Of a stretch of DNA of 24,215 nt, positions 7,714 through 16,040 are shown one piece after another. The position numbers were made by a program, and so were the translations under genes. The DNA comes from a bacterium (GTDB taxonomy: Bacteria > JAMOTN01). Location: positions 1-24,215 of the forward strand of contig JAMOTN010000062.1 of NCBI GenBank assembly GCA_027062325.1, in the 5' to 3' direction. The notes under the pieces were generated by a model that saw only the letters and a program-made list of their open reading frames with translations, did not search any database and was not told the origin of the DNA. Position 1 is the stretch's first letter, and every line of letters starts with the position of its first letter.

Positions 7714-9672
7714 ATGGCTGAGGCAGAAAAAGCTATACCCAAAGTCATAGGTTTTTTGTCGGGAAAGGGTGGTGTTGGAAAGACACTCTTCTCTTCTATG
7801 TTTACTCGTTTTTTAACGGAGAGAGGATTTAAAGTATTGCATGTTGATGCGGATATTGATGCTCCTAATTCACGAGAAGGTTTGGAGCGTTTTTTTAAGC
7901 TCGAAAAGATTTCTCAAACTGAGATTTATAAATTCGTTCCTGAGTTTAATGACAATTGTAAAAGCTGTGGGAAATGCGTTTATGCTTGTCAATTTGGAGC
8001 GTTGGTAAAACCACGTGGCGAAAAACCTGTGCTTTTGCCGACACTATGCCACTCTTGCAAGTTGTGTTTTAGGGTGTGCCCGTTTGGGGCAGTGGAGGAT
8101 AAAAAAGTGCTAAGTGGTAGATTGACTCGTTATGCTCTGGAGCGTTCGGGAAGAAGAGTCGGAGAACTTGCCGAATTTTCGATAATTGAAGGAGAACATA
8201 TACTGGAGTTTGTAAAGCACGAATTTGAGGATTTTGTAAAAAAAGTAAAGAGTGGTAAGTTGTTAGATGATAAATTCAAAGATTTAGACTTTGTTATAAT
8301 AGATGGTCCAGCTGGCGTGTCTGAATTGACAGAGGCAGTAGCAGAACTTTCAGACTTGTTGGTTTTGGTTTATGAGGCAACAGTGTTTGGGGTTAGGAAT
8401 TTGTACGATTTGCTTGCAGATATTTCAAAGGCGTTACCAAAGCCGGCTGTTTTTATTGAAAACAAGTCTTTGAATGCCTTCAAGAAAGATACTAAGGGAA
8501 TGCTTCAGGCTTTTGTTGAATTCAGAGAAGATATTTTCCAGAAGTTGGCATTTTCAAGAAGGGATATATGGAATGAGATATTAAGTGATTTTGAACCGGT
8601 GTTTAAATTGTACGAGGAAATTTTGCAATATTTAGAACAGGAATTTCTGGGGATGACTTTTACAACTTTGCAGGCTTTTGAAACAGTAAAGAGGGTTGTG
8701 AATGAACCAAGTTTTAAAGCTAAATTTCGAAATAGTGTAGCTGATGTTGTAAACCATGTGGAGAATCTTATTGCAGAAACCACTCCCAATTTGAAAGAAA
8801 AATTGGAAGAGTTGGCCAGATGTGAAAGTGTGGCGGTAGCAGCAGGTAAAGGTGGTGCAGGGAAAAGCTTGGTTTCTCTCTGGTTGGCTAGTGTGAGAAA
8901 AGCAATATTAGTTGATGCAGATGTGGCAACCCCTTCTGTGGTTTTGATGGGAACCAAAGAGCAGAAGACTGAATTTTTAAGAAAAATTGTCCACAGTTTT
9001 AAAGTGAGTGTTGATGAGAAACATTGTAGAAGTTTTAATGGCCAATCTTGTAATGTATGTGGAGAGGTGTGTGAATTTGCAGCTATAAAAGAAGGAAGGG
9101 TTTTAGCAGGATGTGAGGGATGTGGTGCCTGTGTTGAGTTTTGTCCGGAAAAATGTATATCTCTTATTCCTGAGGGGGAGGCTGAGATTGCGAAATACAT
9201 TGATACTTTGGGAAATATTAGAGAAGTAATAGCTGCCAGTGTGAAAAAGGCTTCGGGTTTGGGAAAAGTGGTGGATACTTTGGTCAATGAGGCTTTAGTT
9301 GAAAGTAGGAGAGTTGAAGGTGCTGTTGTGATTGATGCAACTGCTGGTACAAGCTGTCCTGTAATTTCTGCTATTAAAGCTTCAAGTGCAGTTGTGGTGG
9401 TAGTAGAAGCAAGTGAGGTTGGCTTTAAAGATGCAGCTCGCTTGATCGCTTCTTTGGATGTTTTATTTGATAAGAAAAATGTGTGGGTGTTGTTTAATAA
9501 ACTTTCGAAAAAGGAAGTGGATAATTCAATAAGGGAAAAATTTGAAAACTTTTTGCACAGGTATTTTGAAAAACTGGGGAAAAATACAGTCCCTACAATT
9601 CATTATCTTGGAGTTATTCCTATTTCTGAAGATTTGGTGCACTACAGTGGTAAGGTTACGCTCGCGTTTTAA
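7714..9672 (+). CDS. Fused tandem MinD/Mrp-type P-loop ATPase, each half with two [4Fe-4S] ferredoxin motifs
   Basis: 652 residues made of two complete MinD-superfamily ATPases. Half 1: deviant Walker A KGGVGKT at 18-24, cluster cysteines C82, C85, C88, C92 and C112, C115, C118, C122, and DGPAG at 197-201. A helical linker of about 70 residues (about 300-370) follows. Half 2: KGGAGKS at 379-385, cysteines C438, C446, C449, C453 (first spacing expanded) and C467, C470, C473, C477, then DATAGTSC at 541-548. In most anaerobes the two halves are separate neighbouring genes; here they form one chain, so the two ATPases should act as an intramolecular dimer. Likely work is ATP-driven Fe-S or cofactor handling with the NifX-like protein. 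ATG 7714 follows AGGAGGG by about 9 nt; upstream TTG/GTG are less supported. Ends 2 bp from the converging gene. Confidence 0.93.
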   Translation: MAEAEKAIPKVIGFLSGKGGVGKTLFSSMFTRFLTERGFKVLHVDADIDAPNSREGLERFFKLEKISQTEIYKFVPEFNDNCKSCGKCVYACQFGALVKPRGEKPVLLPTLCHSCKLCFRVCPFGAVEDKKVLSGRLTRYALERSGRRVGELAEFSIIEGEHILEFVKHEFEDFVKKVKSGKLLDDKFKDLDFVIIDGPAGVSELTEAVAELSDLLVLVYEATVFGVRNLYDLLADISKALPKPAVFIENKSLNAFKKDTKGMLQAFVEFREDIFQKLAFSRRDIWNEILSDFEPVFKLYEEILQYLEQEFLGMTFTTLQAFETVKRVVNEPSFKAKFRNSVADVVNHVENLIAETTPNLKEKLEELARCESVAVAAGKGGAGKSLVSLWLASVRKAILVDADVATPSVVLMGTKEQKTEFLRKIVHSFKVSVDEKHCRSFNGQSCNVCGEVCEFAAIKEGRVLAGCEGCGACVEFCPEKCISLIPEGEAEIAKYIDTLGNIREVIAASVKKASGLGKVVDTLVNEALVESRRVEGAVVIDATAGTSCPVISAIKASSAVVVVVEASEVGFKDAARLIASLDVLFDKKNVWVLFNKLSKKEVDNSIREKFENFLHRYFEKLGKNTVPTIHYLGVIPISEDLVHYSGKVTLAF

Positions 9673-9674
9673 GT

Positions 9675-10703
9675 TTAGATACTCACTAACTTTCTATTGA
9701 TGAAGTCGACCAGTTTTGTGTGTAAAACTTTATTTGATGCTATTACGATCGATGTGTGATTTTCAACCCGTGTGTCAAACAGTTTCATATCTGCAATATC
9801 TTTTCCATAAGCATCGGTTAATGGAATTCCAGCAGCCTTTGCTATGACATAGGAGGCAGCAACGTCGTATGGAAAAAGCCCCAATACACTTCCCTTGCCG
9901 GCTTTTTTGAAGTCGTTAAGTGCTTCTGGTATGTCTCGTACAATTCTGTTTCCAACATCAACTACTGCATCAAGGTTGCCAAGCAGTACTTGAGAGAAGC
10001 ACCAGCTTAAGCTATTTATGGTGAAGAAAGCTCCTGATGCAGATGAAGAGTCTATTAATTCTCCTAGAATATTAGTAATCCACTTTACAGGGCGGCCTAC
10101 CAGACCTATTTCCCAAAACATATTTTCGAAGCTTGTGGTTTTGGAAAGAGGAAGAGTAGATGGATTATCTATGGTGTTTCCAGATTTTAAGAAAGTTAAA
10201 CGAAATTCTCCCTCTTCAGATGCCCATATGCAAAATTCTAGATTCAAATCTACCAAACATCCCTCTTTTATGTTTTTCAAAGTTAGAGTTTTTAGCTCAT
10301 TGATTCCGTCCAATTCGATCAGGGCGACAGATACACAAGCAAAGCCAAATCCAGCTGCTGCTGGACGCGTTCCGTCAATTGGATCTACTAAAAGGGCAAT
10401 ATTGGGGGTATTAGAGCCTTCTAGCATGAGCAGAGCTTTATCTTCTGTGTAAAGGATTGCTTCTGGAAAAAAGAGTTGGCGAGCTTCTTTGGTCAACTTT
10501 TCGGCCCATTCATCTATTCCATAGGTCATATCGCCGCTTTCTGCTTTTTTGAAAGCATGACGAAGTGATGTGAATTGCGCTTTGTTGCCTGAGAATGCTG
10601 CAAACTTTGCTTCATTGAATTTCTCCTTGACATTGTAAGCAATATAAAATGTGAATTTTTCAAGAGGGGTTTTGAAATCATGATAAAGTTGAATATTGTT
10701 CAT
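9675..10703 (-). CDS. Inositol monophosphatase / FBPase-family phosphatase
   Basis: 342 residues, a metal-dependent sugar-phosphate phosphatase family member. The metal-binding motif DPIDGT is at 107-112, an upstream acidic YTED is at 85-88, and the C-terminal motif is present as YDVAASYVIAKAAG (279-292) with D280. These correspond to the three Mg sites of the family. It is longer than typical inositol monophosphatases (about 260), with extra sequence at the N-terminus and around residues 130-200, so the substrate (inositol phosphate, fructose 1,6-bisphosphate or another) cannot be assigned. ATG 10703 follows AAAAGGAG by 8 nt, preferred to an upstream in-frame start. Convergent with the MinD fusion, with no room for a terminator between them. 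A TATAAT box on this strand lies at 10740-10745. Confidence 0.85.
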   Translation of the reverse strand: MNNIQLYHDFKTPLEKFTFYIAYNVKEKFNEAKFAAFSGNKAQFTSLRHAFKKAESGDMTYGIDEWAEKLTKEARQLFFPEAILYTEDKALLMLEGSNTPNIALLVDPIDGTRPAAAGFGFACVSVALIELDGINELKTLTLKNIKEGCLVDLNLEFCIWASEEGEFRLTFLKSGNTIDNPSTLPLSKTTSFENMFWEIGLVGRPVKWITNILGELIDSSSASGAFFTINSLSWCFSQVLLGNLDAVVDVGNRIVRDIPEALNDFKKAGKGSVLGLFPYDVAASYVIAKAAGIPLTDAYGKDIADMKLFDTRVENHTSIVIASNKVLHTKLVDFINRKLVSI

Positions 10704-10739
10704 ACCGTACACTCCTTTTCCTTTTTTACTCCACAAATA

Positions 10740-10747
10740 ATTATACA
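10740..10747 (-). promoter_or_regulatory. Probable -10 (TGTATAAT) of the phosphatase gene
   Basis: Minus-strand TGTATAAT at 10747-10740, about 37 nt before the ATG at 10703. No good -35 is seen at 17 nt (GGGGTA), so recognition would rest on the -10. The divergent plus-strand gene starting at 10809 must have its own promoter in the same 105-bp gap; I could not place it. Confidence 0.45.
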
Positions 10748-10808
10748 CTCTTAAAACTTACCTACCCCTTCCCGAAAAAGGATTGAGAATGTGAAGGAGG
10801 CAAGGAGT

Positions 10809-11480
10809 ATGGAGAGGAAGCAAGGAAAGTTCATAAAAGTTGCCTTATTGATAGCGGTGCTAGGTGGAATGTTCATGCTGATGGGCTTCAGTGTTAAAAA
10901 GGTTTCTTTGATAGAAGCTGTTCTTAAAACTAATGCAGCTGTTAAGGGGATAAACGATGTGGCTTTGCGTAGTATGACAAGGGTTGGATGGAATTTCAGA
11001 GTTTTGAAAACTTCCTCGTGGGGTAGAAGACAAGAATATGTGTTGAGCTGGTGGAATAGACAGTTTTACTTGTCTTCTCCCAAGGTGGAGAATAAGATTC
11101 CAAAGTTTAGTGAATTCCTGCAAACTTCGTATGCTATGTTAAAGAACATCAGAGAAGCTTATGTAGGCTCAAATGAGTTGACAGGTGAGAAATGTGCAGT
11201 GTTTCTTTTCAAACAGGGTGCAATTCAGCCACTAGTTGATGTTTACAAGGCTTTGGCAGGGATGAGTGCTGAGGTTGAGGCAGTATCTTACAAGGGGAGG
11301 GTGATTTTGAACTTTGAAGGAAAAGAAAAAGGATTCGCAATTTTCTACAAAAATGCGGTGGTTGTGGCTTATTCATCTGAGGTTGCACAAAGTTTTCAGG
11401 CGCTGGATGGGGTATTGAAGGTGGATATGCCTAAACTATCCACTTATTCGCGCGTGAAAGTGTTTGATATGGATGTGTAG
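10809..11480 (+). CDS. Exported or membrane-anchored protein of unknown function
   Basis: 223 residues. A basic start (MERKQGKFIK) and a hydrophobic stretch at 11-28 make an N-terminal signal or anchor; no lipobox cysteine is present. The rest has alternating strands (WNFRVLK, EYVLSWWNRQFYL, AVFLFKQGAIQP, GRVILNFEGKEKGFAIFYKNAVVVAYS), reminiscent of LolA/RseB-like beta folds, but I see no diagnostic motif and give no function. ATG 10809 lies 8 nt after AAGGAGG, preferred to a GTG at 10791 that precedes this site. Monocistronic; convergent with the hydrolase gene 19 nt away. Confidence 0.85.
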   Translation: MERKQGKFIKVALLIAVLGGMFMLMGFSVKKVSLIEAVLKTNAAVKGINDVALRSMTRVGWNFRVLKTSSWGRRQEYVLSWWNRQFYLSSPKVENKIPKFSEFLQTSYAMLKNIREAYVGSNELTGEKCAVFLFKQGAIQPLVDVYKALAGMSAEVEAVSYKGRVILNFEGKEKGFAIFYKNAVVVAYSSEVAQSFQALDGVLKVDMPKLSTYSRVKVFDMDV

Positions 11481-11499
11481 TTATAGTTAAAGTGAATGC

Positions 11500-12483
11500 T
11501 TACAGCAAACAAAAAGTTTTTATTAAATTGATCATTTCTTTGTACTCTATAGCTTCGCCGTGATCAGCGCCTTTGCACTTTGTAAAGTGAAAGAGACTGC
11601 CTAGGTTTGCTCTGAATACTTCAACTGCATCTTTTAAATAGTGGCATGGAGTTCTGCTGTCTGTTTCTGAGCAAAATATGAAAAGGTGTGTGCCATGTTG
11701 CTTTAAAATTTCGGAGTTTTCCTTTGGGAAAAGTCCCCAAGAAAGCGATGGTGTTAAGTAGTAAGAGGGCAGTTTGGATGATACTGTTTTTTCTAAATGA
11801 GTACCAGTGCTGACTAATTTCCACAAAATTTTATACAGGTAGCAGGCAGTATCTCCTGCTATCTCGAACTTCAATTTTAGTACTTCTGTGGCATAGTGGC
11901 GAATCACTGTTTTGATGTTGTTGAATGGGGCTTCTGCAAATACTGCTTTTACCTTGATTCCAAGTTTATCGAGGCACGCGGCTAGGTTGACAGCAATATC
12001 TGCTCCTACGGAAAAGCCCAAAATTTTCAAGGGGAGGTTATCCAGTTTGTACGATTCTCTAAGTTTGAGAAAAGAGTTTAGAACTGCTGCAGTTTCAACA
12101 GGGCCAAATGAAAAGAAAGGTGGATTGTCAGAGAGTCCGTGCTTTGGAAGGTCAACCAGGATGAAAATCGAATTTGTGGCGAATTTATTCATCAAATTCA
12201 CAGTGAAAAGCATGTTTTTTGAACTTTTTCCCCATCCGTGAATGACGAGTATAACTTGGCAAGGGTTAGCTTCAGGTGTTGCAATAGCAAAATTGATGCC
12301 ATTTATTTTTACAAATTTTACATTGTGGCTTGTTATTTTGATCTCGTCTTTTTTATAAGTTTCTCCTGGTATTATTGAAAAAGTAATGAAGCTACTCAGA
12401 GAGAAAGTTAAGATGGAGGCTACTATTAGTAGGGTTATTATGTATAGGGCATTTAAGACTATTTTTAGTGTGTTGCTGCTCAT
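11500..12483 (-). CDS. Membrane-anchored alpha/beta hydrolase
   Basis: 327 residues. One transmembrane segment at about 8-38 anchors a serine hydrolase domain, probably facing outward. Catalytic features: oxyanion-hole strand VIHGWG at 80-85, nucleophile elbow GFSVG at 156-160 with S158, candidate acid D275 in CSETDSRTP, and catalytic H308 in GADHGEA. The mid-section (190-260) would be the lid. Substrate unknown; esterase, lipase or peptidase-like activity all possible. ATG 12483 follows GGGGGGAGG by 4-5 nt; an upstream in-frame ATG would include the site. Stands alone on the minus strand, divergent from gatC. Confidence 0.87.
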   Translation of the reverse strand: MSSNTLKIVLNALYIITLLIVASILTFSLSSFITFSIIPGETYKKDEIKITSHNVKFVKINGINFAIATPEANPCQVILVIHGWGKSSKNMLFTVNLMNKFATNSIFILVDLPKHGLSDNPPFFSFGPVETAAVLNSFLKLRESYKLDNLPLKILGFSVGADIAVNLAACLDKLGIKVKAVFAEAPFNNIKTVIRHYATEVLKLKFEIAGDTACYLYKILWKLVSTGTHLEKTVSSKLPSYYLTPSLSWGLFPKENSEILKQHGTHLFIFCSETDSRTPCHYLKDAVEVFRANLGSLFHFTKCKGADHGEAIEYKEMINLIKTFCLL

Positions 12484-12529
12484 TTTACCTCCCCCCTTAA
12501 CATTTGCCAAATTCTCTTTGTTGTTTGTC

Positions 12530-12558
12530 TTGATGGTAAAATAATTATACAGTATGAA
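12530..12558. promoter_or_regulatory. Overlapping divergent promoters between the hydrolase gene and gatC
   Basis: Minus strand: TGTATAAT at 12551-12544 with a poor -35, giving a leader of about 54 nt for the hydrolase. Plus strand: TTGATG (12530-12535), 17-nt spacer, TATGAA (12553-12558), which would serve gatC with a leader of about 70 nt; a TATAAA at 12590-12595 is an alternative -10. If both are used the two RNA polymerases would compete. The plus-strand call is weaker than the minus. Confidence 0.4.
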
Positions 12559-12636
12559 GTGGAGTGGGATTGGTTGGTTTGCTAAATCTTATAAATGTGC
12601 AAGCGTGTGTAAAATGTGGTAAAAGGGGGTATTTGG

Positions 12637-12927
12637 ATGGTCAGTAAGGAGGAGATAAAAAAGATTGCTTCTCTTTCTCAACTTGATGCAGATGAGAAAC
12701 TGCTGGAACAGGTTCAGAAAATTTTGAACTTTGTTAAAGAGATTGAAAAATTTGAGCTTGATGTGGATAGCACTGAGGAGTTCTACACTGCACGTTCCAA
12801 ATGGCGTGATGATGAGGTGTTATCTCCAGTTGAAAGGTTTAATGTGGATAGCGAGAAGTTGATAGATACATTTCCAGAAAAGCAGGACCGTTTCCTAAGA
12901 GTGCCGCATATTCTAAGAAAGGAGTGA
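12637..12927 (+). CDS. gatC: Asp-tRNA(Asn)/Glu-tRNA(Gln) amidotransferase subunit C
   Basis: 96 residues, the small chaperone-like subunit that clamps GatA and GatB in the amidotransferase. It shows the family pattern MVSKEEIKKIASLSQL at the start, FVKEIEKFELDVDSTEEF in the middle, RDDEV at 58-62 and RFLRVPHIL near the end. ATG 12637 fits family starts (MxSKEEIxKIA) better than a GTG at 12616 and follows a GGGGG site. gatA and gatB are not adjacent; the next gene is ychF. Because asnS is also present in this genome, the enzyme is more likely needed for Gln-tRNA(Gln), by inference. Its TGA is inside the ribosome binding region of ychF. Confidence 0.9.
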   Translation: MVSKEEIKKIASLSQLDADEKLLEQVQKILNFVKEIEKFELDVDSTEEFYTARSKWRDDEVLSPVERFNVDSEKLIDTFPEKQDRFLRVPHILRKE

Positions 12928-12932
12928 ATTTA

Positions 12933-14036
12933 ATGGGTTTCAAATGTGGAATAGTGGGGCTTCCGAATGTTGGAAAGTCTACGTTATTCAATGCACTTGT
13001 TGCTTCATCGCATGCTGAGGCTGCCAATTATCCATTTTGCACTATTGATCCGAACGTAGGAATAGTTGAAGTGCCGGATGAAAGACTTTACAAAATTGCC
13101 GAACTTGAAAAGTCTGCTAAAATCACTCCAACAGTCATAGAGTTTGTTGATATTGCGGGATTAGTGCGAGGGGCGAGTAAAGGAGAAGGACTGGGAAATC
13201 AGTTTTTAGCTCATATACGTGAGGTTGATGCGATAGCAGAGGTTGTGCGATGCTTTGAGAATGAGGATATAGTGCATGTTGATGGGAGCGTAGATCCAGT
13301 ACGTGATGCAGAGACAATAAATCTTGAGTTGATAATGAAGGATTTAGAGACGGTAGATAAGAGAATTGATAGAGCCCAAAGGAAGGCAAACAGTGGAGAT
13401 AAGGAAGCTAAGAAAGAGATGGAGGCTCTTGAAGAGCTGAAGTCTCACCTTGAAGCGGAAAGGCGGATCTGGGTTGTGAAGGATGAGTTGTCAGAGAATG
13501 CCTGGCGTCTTGCGAAGGAGCTTTTTCTGTTGACGGGTAAGCCTTTGATGTACATAGCCAACGTCTCAGAGGAGGCACTTATTGAGGATAACGAGTACGT
13601 AAGGAGATTACGTGAACTTGCTTCTAAAGAAAAGGCTGAGGTTGTAAAGGTTTGTGCCAAGGTGGAGGAAGAGTTGAATGAGCTTGATGCAGAGGAGAAG
13701 AGAGAATTTTTAAAGGAACTTGGTTTGGAAGAGCCGGGACTTAACTCAGTTATCAGGGCAGGTTACAAACTTTTGGATTTAATTACATTTTTCACGGCTG
13801 GACCCAAGGAAACACGTGCTTGGACTGTGAAAAGAGGAGCAACAGCTCCAGAGGCTGCGGGGCGAATACATACTGATATGCAGCGTGGATTTATAAAAGC
13901 TGAGGTTGTTTCTTACGATGACTTTATACGTTGTGGTTCGTGGAATGCGTGTCGTGAAAAAGGCTTGATAAGGCTTGAAGGAAAGGATTATGTGGTTCAA
14001 GATGGAGATATTATGTATTTCAAGTTCAACGTTTGA
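12933..14036 (+). CDS. ychF: Redox-regulated ATPase YchF (Obg family)
   Basis: 367 residues, the standard size. Walker A GLPNVGKST at 9-17, switch region with DIAGLVRGASKGEGLGNQFL (the YchF version of G3), NVSEE where GTPases have NKxD, consistent with ATP preference, a coiled-coil helical insertion, and a C-terminal TGS domain (LITFFTAGPKETRAWTV..., ending DGDIMYFKFNV). Binds ribosomes and acts in stress responses in known species. ATG 12933 follows AAAGGAG by 8 nt; an in-frame GTG at 12924 is part of that site. Cotranscribed with gatC. Confidence 0.97.
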   Translation: MGFKCGIVGLPNVGKSTLFNALVASSHAEAANYPFCTIDPNVGIVEVPDERLYKIAELEKSAKITPTVIEFVDIAGLVRGASKGEGLGNQFLAHIREVDAIAEVVRCFENEDIVHVDGSVDPVRDAETINLELIMKDLETVDKRIDRAQRKANSGDKEAKKEMEALEELKSHLEAERRIWVVKDELSENAWRLAKELFLLTGKPLMYIANVSEEALIEDNEYVRRLRELASKEKAEVVKVCAKVEEELNELDAEEKREFLKELGLEEPGLNSVIRAGYKLLDLITFFTAGPKETRAWTVKRGATAPEAAGRIHTDMQRGFIKAEVVSYDDFIRCGSWNACREKGLIRLEGKDYVVQDGDIMYFKFNV

Positions 14037-14072
14037 TAGGGGGGATGAGAACTGTCTGAGGGCGTTTGCGTA

Positions 14073-15308
14073 GTGTATGTTGTCTTTGCTTTTTTTGTAG
14101 GGATGGGTATTGGAATTTTGACAACGTGGTTTTATTTTATAAAACGGTTGGAACGTGAACGTGATGAGGCATTACTGCGTCAAGAGGGGGCTTTGAAATT
14201 ACTTACGGATAAAATAGAAAGTTTGCAAGAGTTTACCAAAGCTTTGAATGAGGAAGAGAGAAAACTTTCCGATGAGAGAACGGAGAAGTTAAAGGAGGTT
14301 TTGGACAATACATCACGGGCTTTAATATCGAATGTTACTTCAAACTTTTCTCAGGTTTCAAAAAATTTTAATGAGGCCTTTTCTCGTTCTCTTGAAAGGT
14401 TTTCGGGTGAGTTTCAGCGTTTATTTTCAACGATTGACAAACTTCTTGCTGATAATCGTTCTTCTTTGAAGGAGTTTTCAGAAGCGAATCTTGAGAAGGT
14501 GAATGAAACGGGAAAACTTATTAGAGAGCAGCTTGATCACATGAGTCGGATGGTTGAAGAGATGAATCGTGTATTTTCTGACTTTACACGGTTTGTAAGC
14601 GGGACTAAAAGACGGGGAAAGAGTGGAGAGAATATGCTCGCTGATGTTTTGAGGCCGGCGATTGAAGCGGGGCTCGTAGTTCGTAACTTCAAAGTGGGGA
14701 GTAAGGAAGTTGAATTTGCATGGAAAGTTACGGAATCTAGGTTTATACCCATAGATGTTAAGTTTTTTGAGGTTGAGTTGTCTCGACTTGAAGGAGCTGA
14801 TAATGATTCCAAAGAGTTTGCTCGGGTTCTTTCTGAGGTGAAGAAAAAACTTAAAAATGAAATAGAGAATGTGAGAAAATATGCTAATCAACCTAATACT
14901 ACGAAAGAAGTGATATTAGTTGTCCCAAGCTATATTCTGGATCTAGTGCCAGAAGTTATAGCCTCTGCTAGAAATATTGGAGTTTTAGTTTGTAGTTACA
15001 GGGAAGTGGTGCTGATTGCAGCAACTGTGGCTCAGTATGAAAGGGCAATTGAAGAGCTGGGAGATGTTGGCGTTTACAAAGAAGTGGCTGATAATTATCG
15101 CAAAGCACTTGAGGAGATAATTGAAATGGTGCAGCGTTTTTCACGTATAGCAAAACAGATAGAGAATGCAGCAGATAAGATATTTAAGAGGGCAGAAGGA
15201 GCGTTAAGATTTGACAGAGTTAGTAATAAAGCACTTACTACGGATATTGGAATAAAACAAGGGGGACTCTTCAACGACCCAAATAGTGAAAATTCAGAGT
15301 CCCCCTGA
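14073..15308 (+). CDS. rmuC: RmuC-family protein (DNA recombination-associated)
   Basis: 411 residues. An N-terminal transmembrane segment (2-23), a long coiled coil (about 25-175), then the RmuC domain of the PD-(D/E)XK nuclease-like fold. Motifs: KRRGKSGENMLADVL at 179-193, a strand with E212 and E214, and IPIDVKF at 225-231 containing D228 and K230, the expected catalytic signature. RmuC limits recombination at short inverted repeats in E. coli. The start is a GTG at 14073 with GAGGG about 10 nt upstream; no ATG is available in frame before residue 11. Gap of 36 nt from ychF. The final codons form the left and right arms of a terminator hairpin. Confidence 0.88.
   Translation: MYVVFAFFVGMGIGILTTWFYFIKRLERERDEALLRQEGALKLLTDKIESLQEFTKALNEEERKLSDERTEKLKEVLDNTSRALISNVTSNFSQVSKNFNEAFSRSLERFSGEFQRLFSTIDKLLADNRSSLKEFSEANLEKVNETGKLIREQLDHMSRMVEEMNRVFSDFTRFVSGTKRRGKSGENMLADVLRPAIEAGLVVRNFKVGSKEVEFAWKVTESRFIPIDVKFFEVELSRLEGADNDSKEFARVLSEVKKKLKNEIENVRKYANQPNTTKEVILVVPSYILDLVPEVIASARNIGVLVCSYREVVLIAATVAQYERAIEELGDVGVYKEVADNYRKALEEIIEMVQRFSRIAKQIENAADKIFKRAEGALRFDRVSNKALTTDIGIKQGGLFNDPNSENSESP
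15261..15305. terminator. Bidirectional hairpin between rmuC and the AIM24-family gene
   Basis: GGGGGACTCT (15261-15270) pairs perfectly with AGAGTCCCCC (15296-15305), with a 25-nt loop. It lies entirely inside the last codons of rmuC. Read on the minus strand the stem is followed by TTGTTTTATT, a reasonable U-tract, so it best serves the AIM24-family gene; on the plus strand the following TGAAGTGATTTTTA is a weaker tract. Confidence 0.65.
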
Positions 15309-15336
15309 AGTGATTTTTAGTGGTGATCTAATACAG

Positions 15337-16008
15337 TTAAGAGTTGATGTTCAAGGCTTGTTTAATCCACCCTAAAAAGGTGCTCTGATCTCGTGTTTGG
15401 TAGATAATCTTTCCGGGACCTGTAAATCTGAAAACGAGTCCTTCTCCAGAGAAAATTGAGGAGAATATACCTTTGGCAACTTTACCTATTTCCATTGAGA
15501 CGCCTTCTGTTTTTGCAACAAAATTCCCAGTGTCGATAACCACGCTCTCGCCGGGGCCAAGTTCTATCATCTTAAGATCACCCATTGCTGATAAGATTAC
15601 AGGCCCGGTGCCTGAAAAACTCAGCATAAATAATCCTTCACCACCAATCCAGGATGTTATGCCTCCTATTTTTGTAGAAGACATATCTACAGTGCCTGCG
15701 CGTGCTACAAAGGCACCACTTTGAGCATTCCAACCTTCAGAAGCTTCTATAACCATCATATCTCCTAATACGGGTGTGGTAATTTCAATCCATGCCCCTT
15801 TACTCTGGGCAGTGTAGTAAGTCTGAAAAAAGCTCTCACCCCCAAAGAACATTCTGGCTAGTCCAGATAAGATGCCTCCTGATTTTGCCTGAATGTCAAA
15901 TTCTCCCTGATATGCAACCATTGCTCCGCTTTCAGCTATTAGGACTTCTCCGGGGTCCATAGACACGTGAGCAATTGGAAAACGGGTTCCTTCAATTTTA
16001 ATATCCAT
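15337..16008 (-). CDS. AIM24/TIGR00266-family protein
   Basis: 223 residues of the AIM24-like family: an all-beta (double trimer, tryptophan RNA-binding attenuator-like) fold. Family landmarks are an SGAMVAY segment at 27-33, the Gly-rich GGILSGLARMFFGGESFF at 44-61, ITSWIGGEGLF at about 115-125, and FRFTGPGKIIYQTR near the C-terminus. The role in bacteria is not established; mitochondrial AIM24 affects membrane organisation. ATG 16008 follows GGAGGG by about 6 nt. Lies 86 nt downstream of the HgdB-like gene on the same strand but has its own TATAAT box at 16041-16046. Confidence 0.92.
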   Translation of the reverse strand: MDIKIEGTRFPIAHVSMDPGEVLIAESGAMVAYQGEFDIQAKSGGILSGLARMFFGGESFFQTYYTAQSKGAWIEITTPVLGDMMVIEASEGWNAQSGAFVARAGTVDMSSTKIGGITSWIGGEGLFMLSFSGTGPVILSAMGDLKMIELGPGESVVIDTGNFVAKTEGVSMEIGKVAKGIFSSIFSGEGLVFRFTGPGKIIYQTRDQSTFLGWIKQALNINS

Positions 16009-16040
16009 TTTTATCCCTCCTCTGAAAAATTGTGAAGACG

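Noticed and set aside
8505-9287. 260-codon antisense frame inside the double MinD gene
   Set aside because: The sense frame carries complete ATPase and cluster motifs; the antisense product is Ser/Thr-rich with no recognisable feature.
9660-9700. Terminator between the converging MinD fusion and phosphatase genes
   Set aside because: Only 2 bp separate the stop codons and no stem with a T-run is visible; if there is one it must lie within a coding region.
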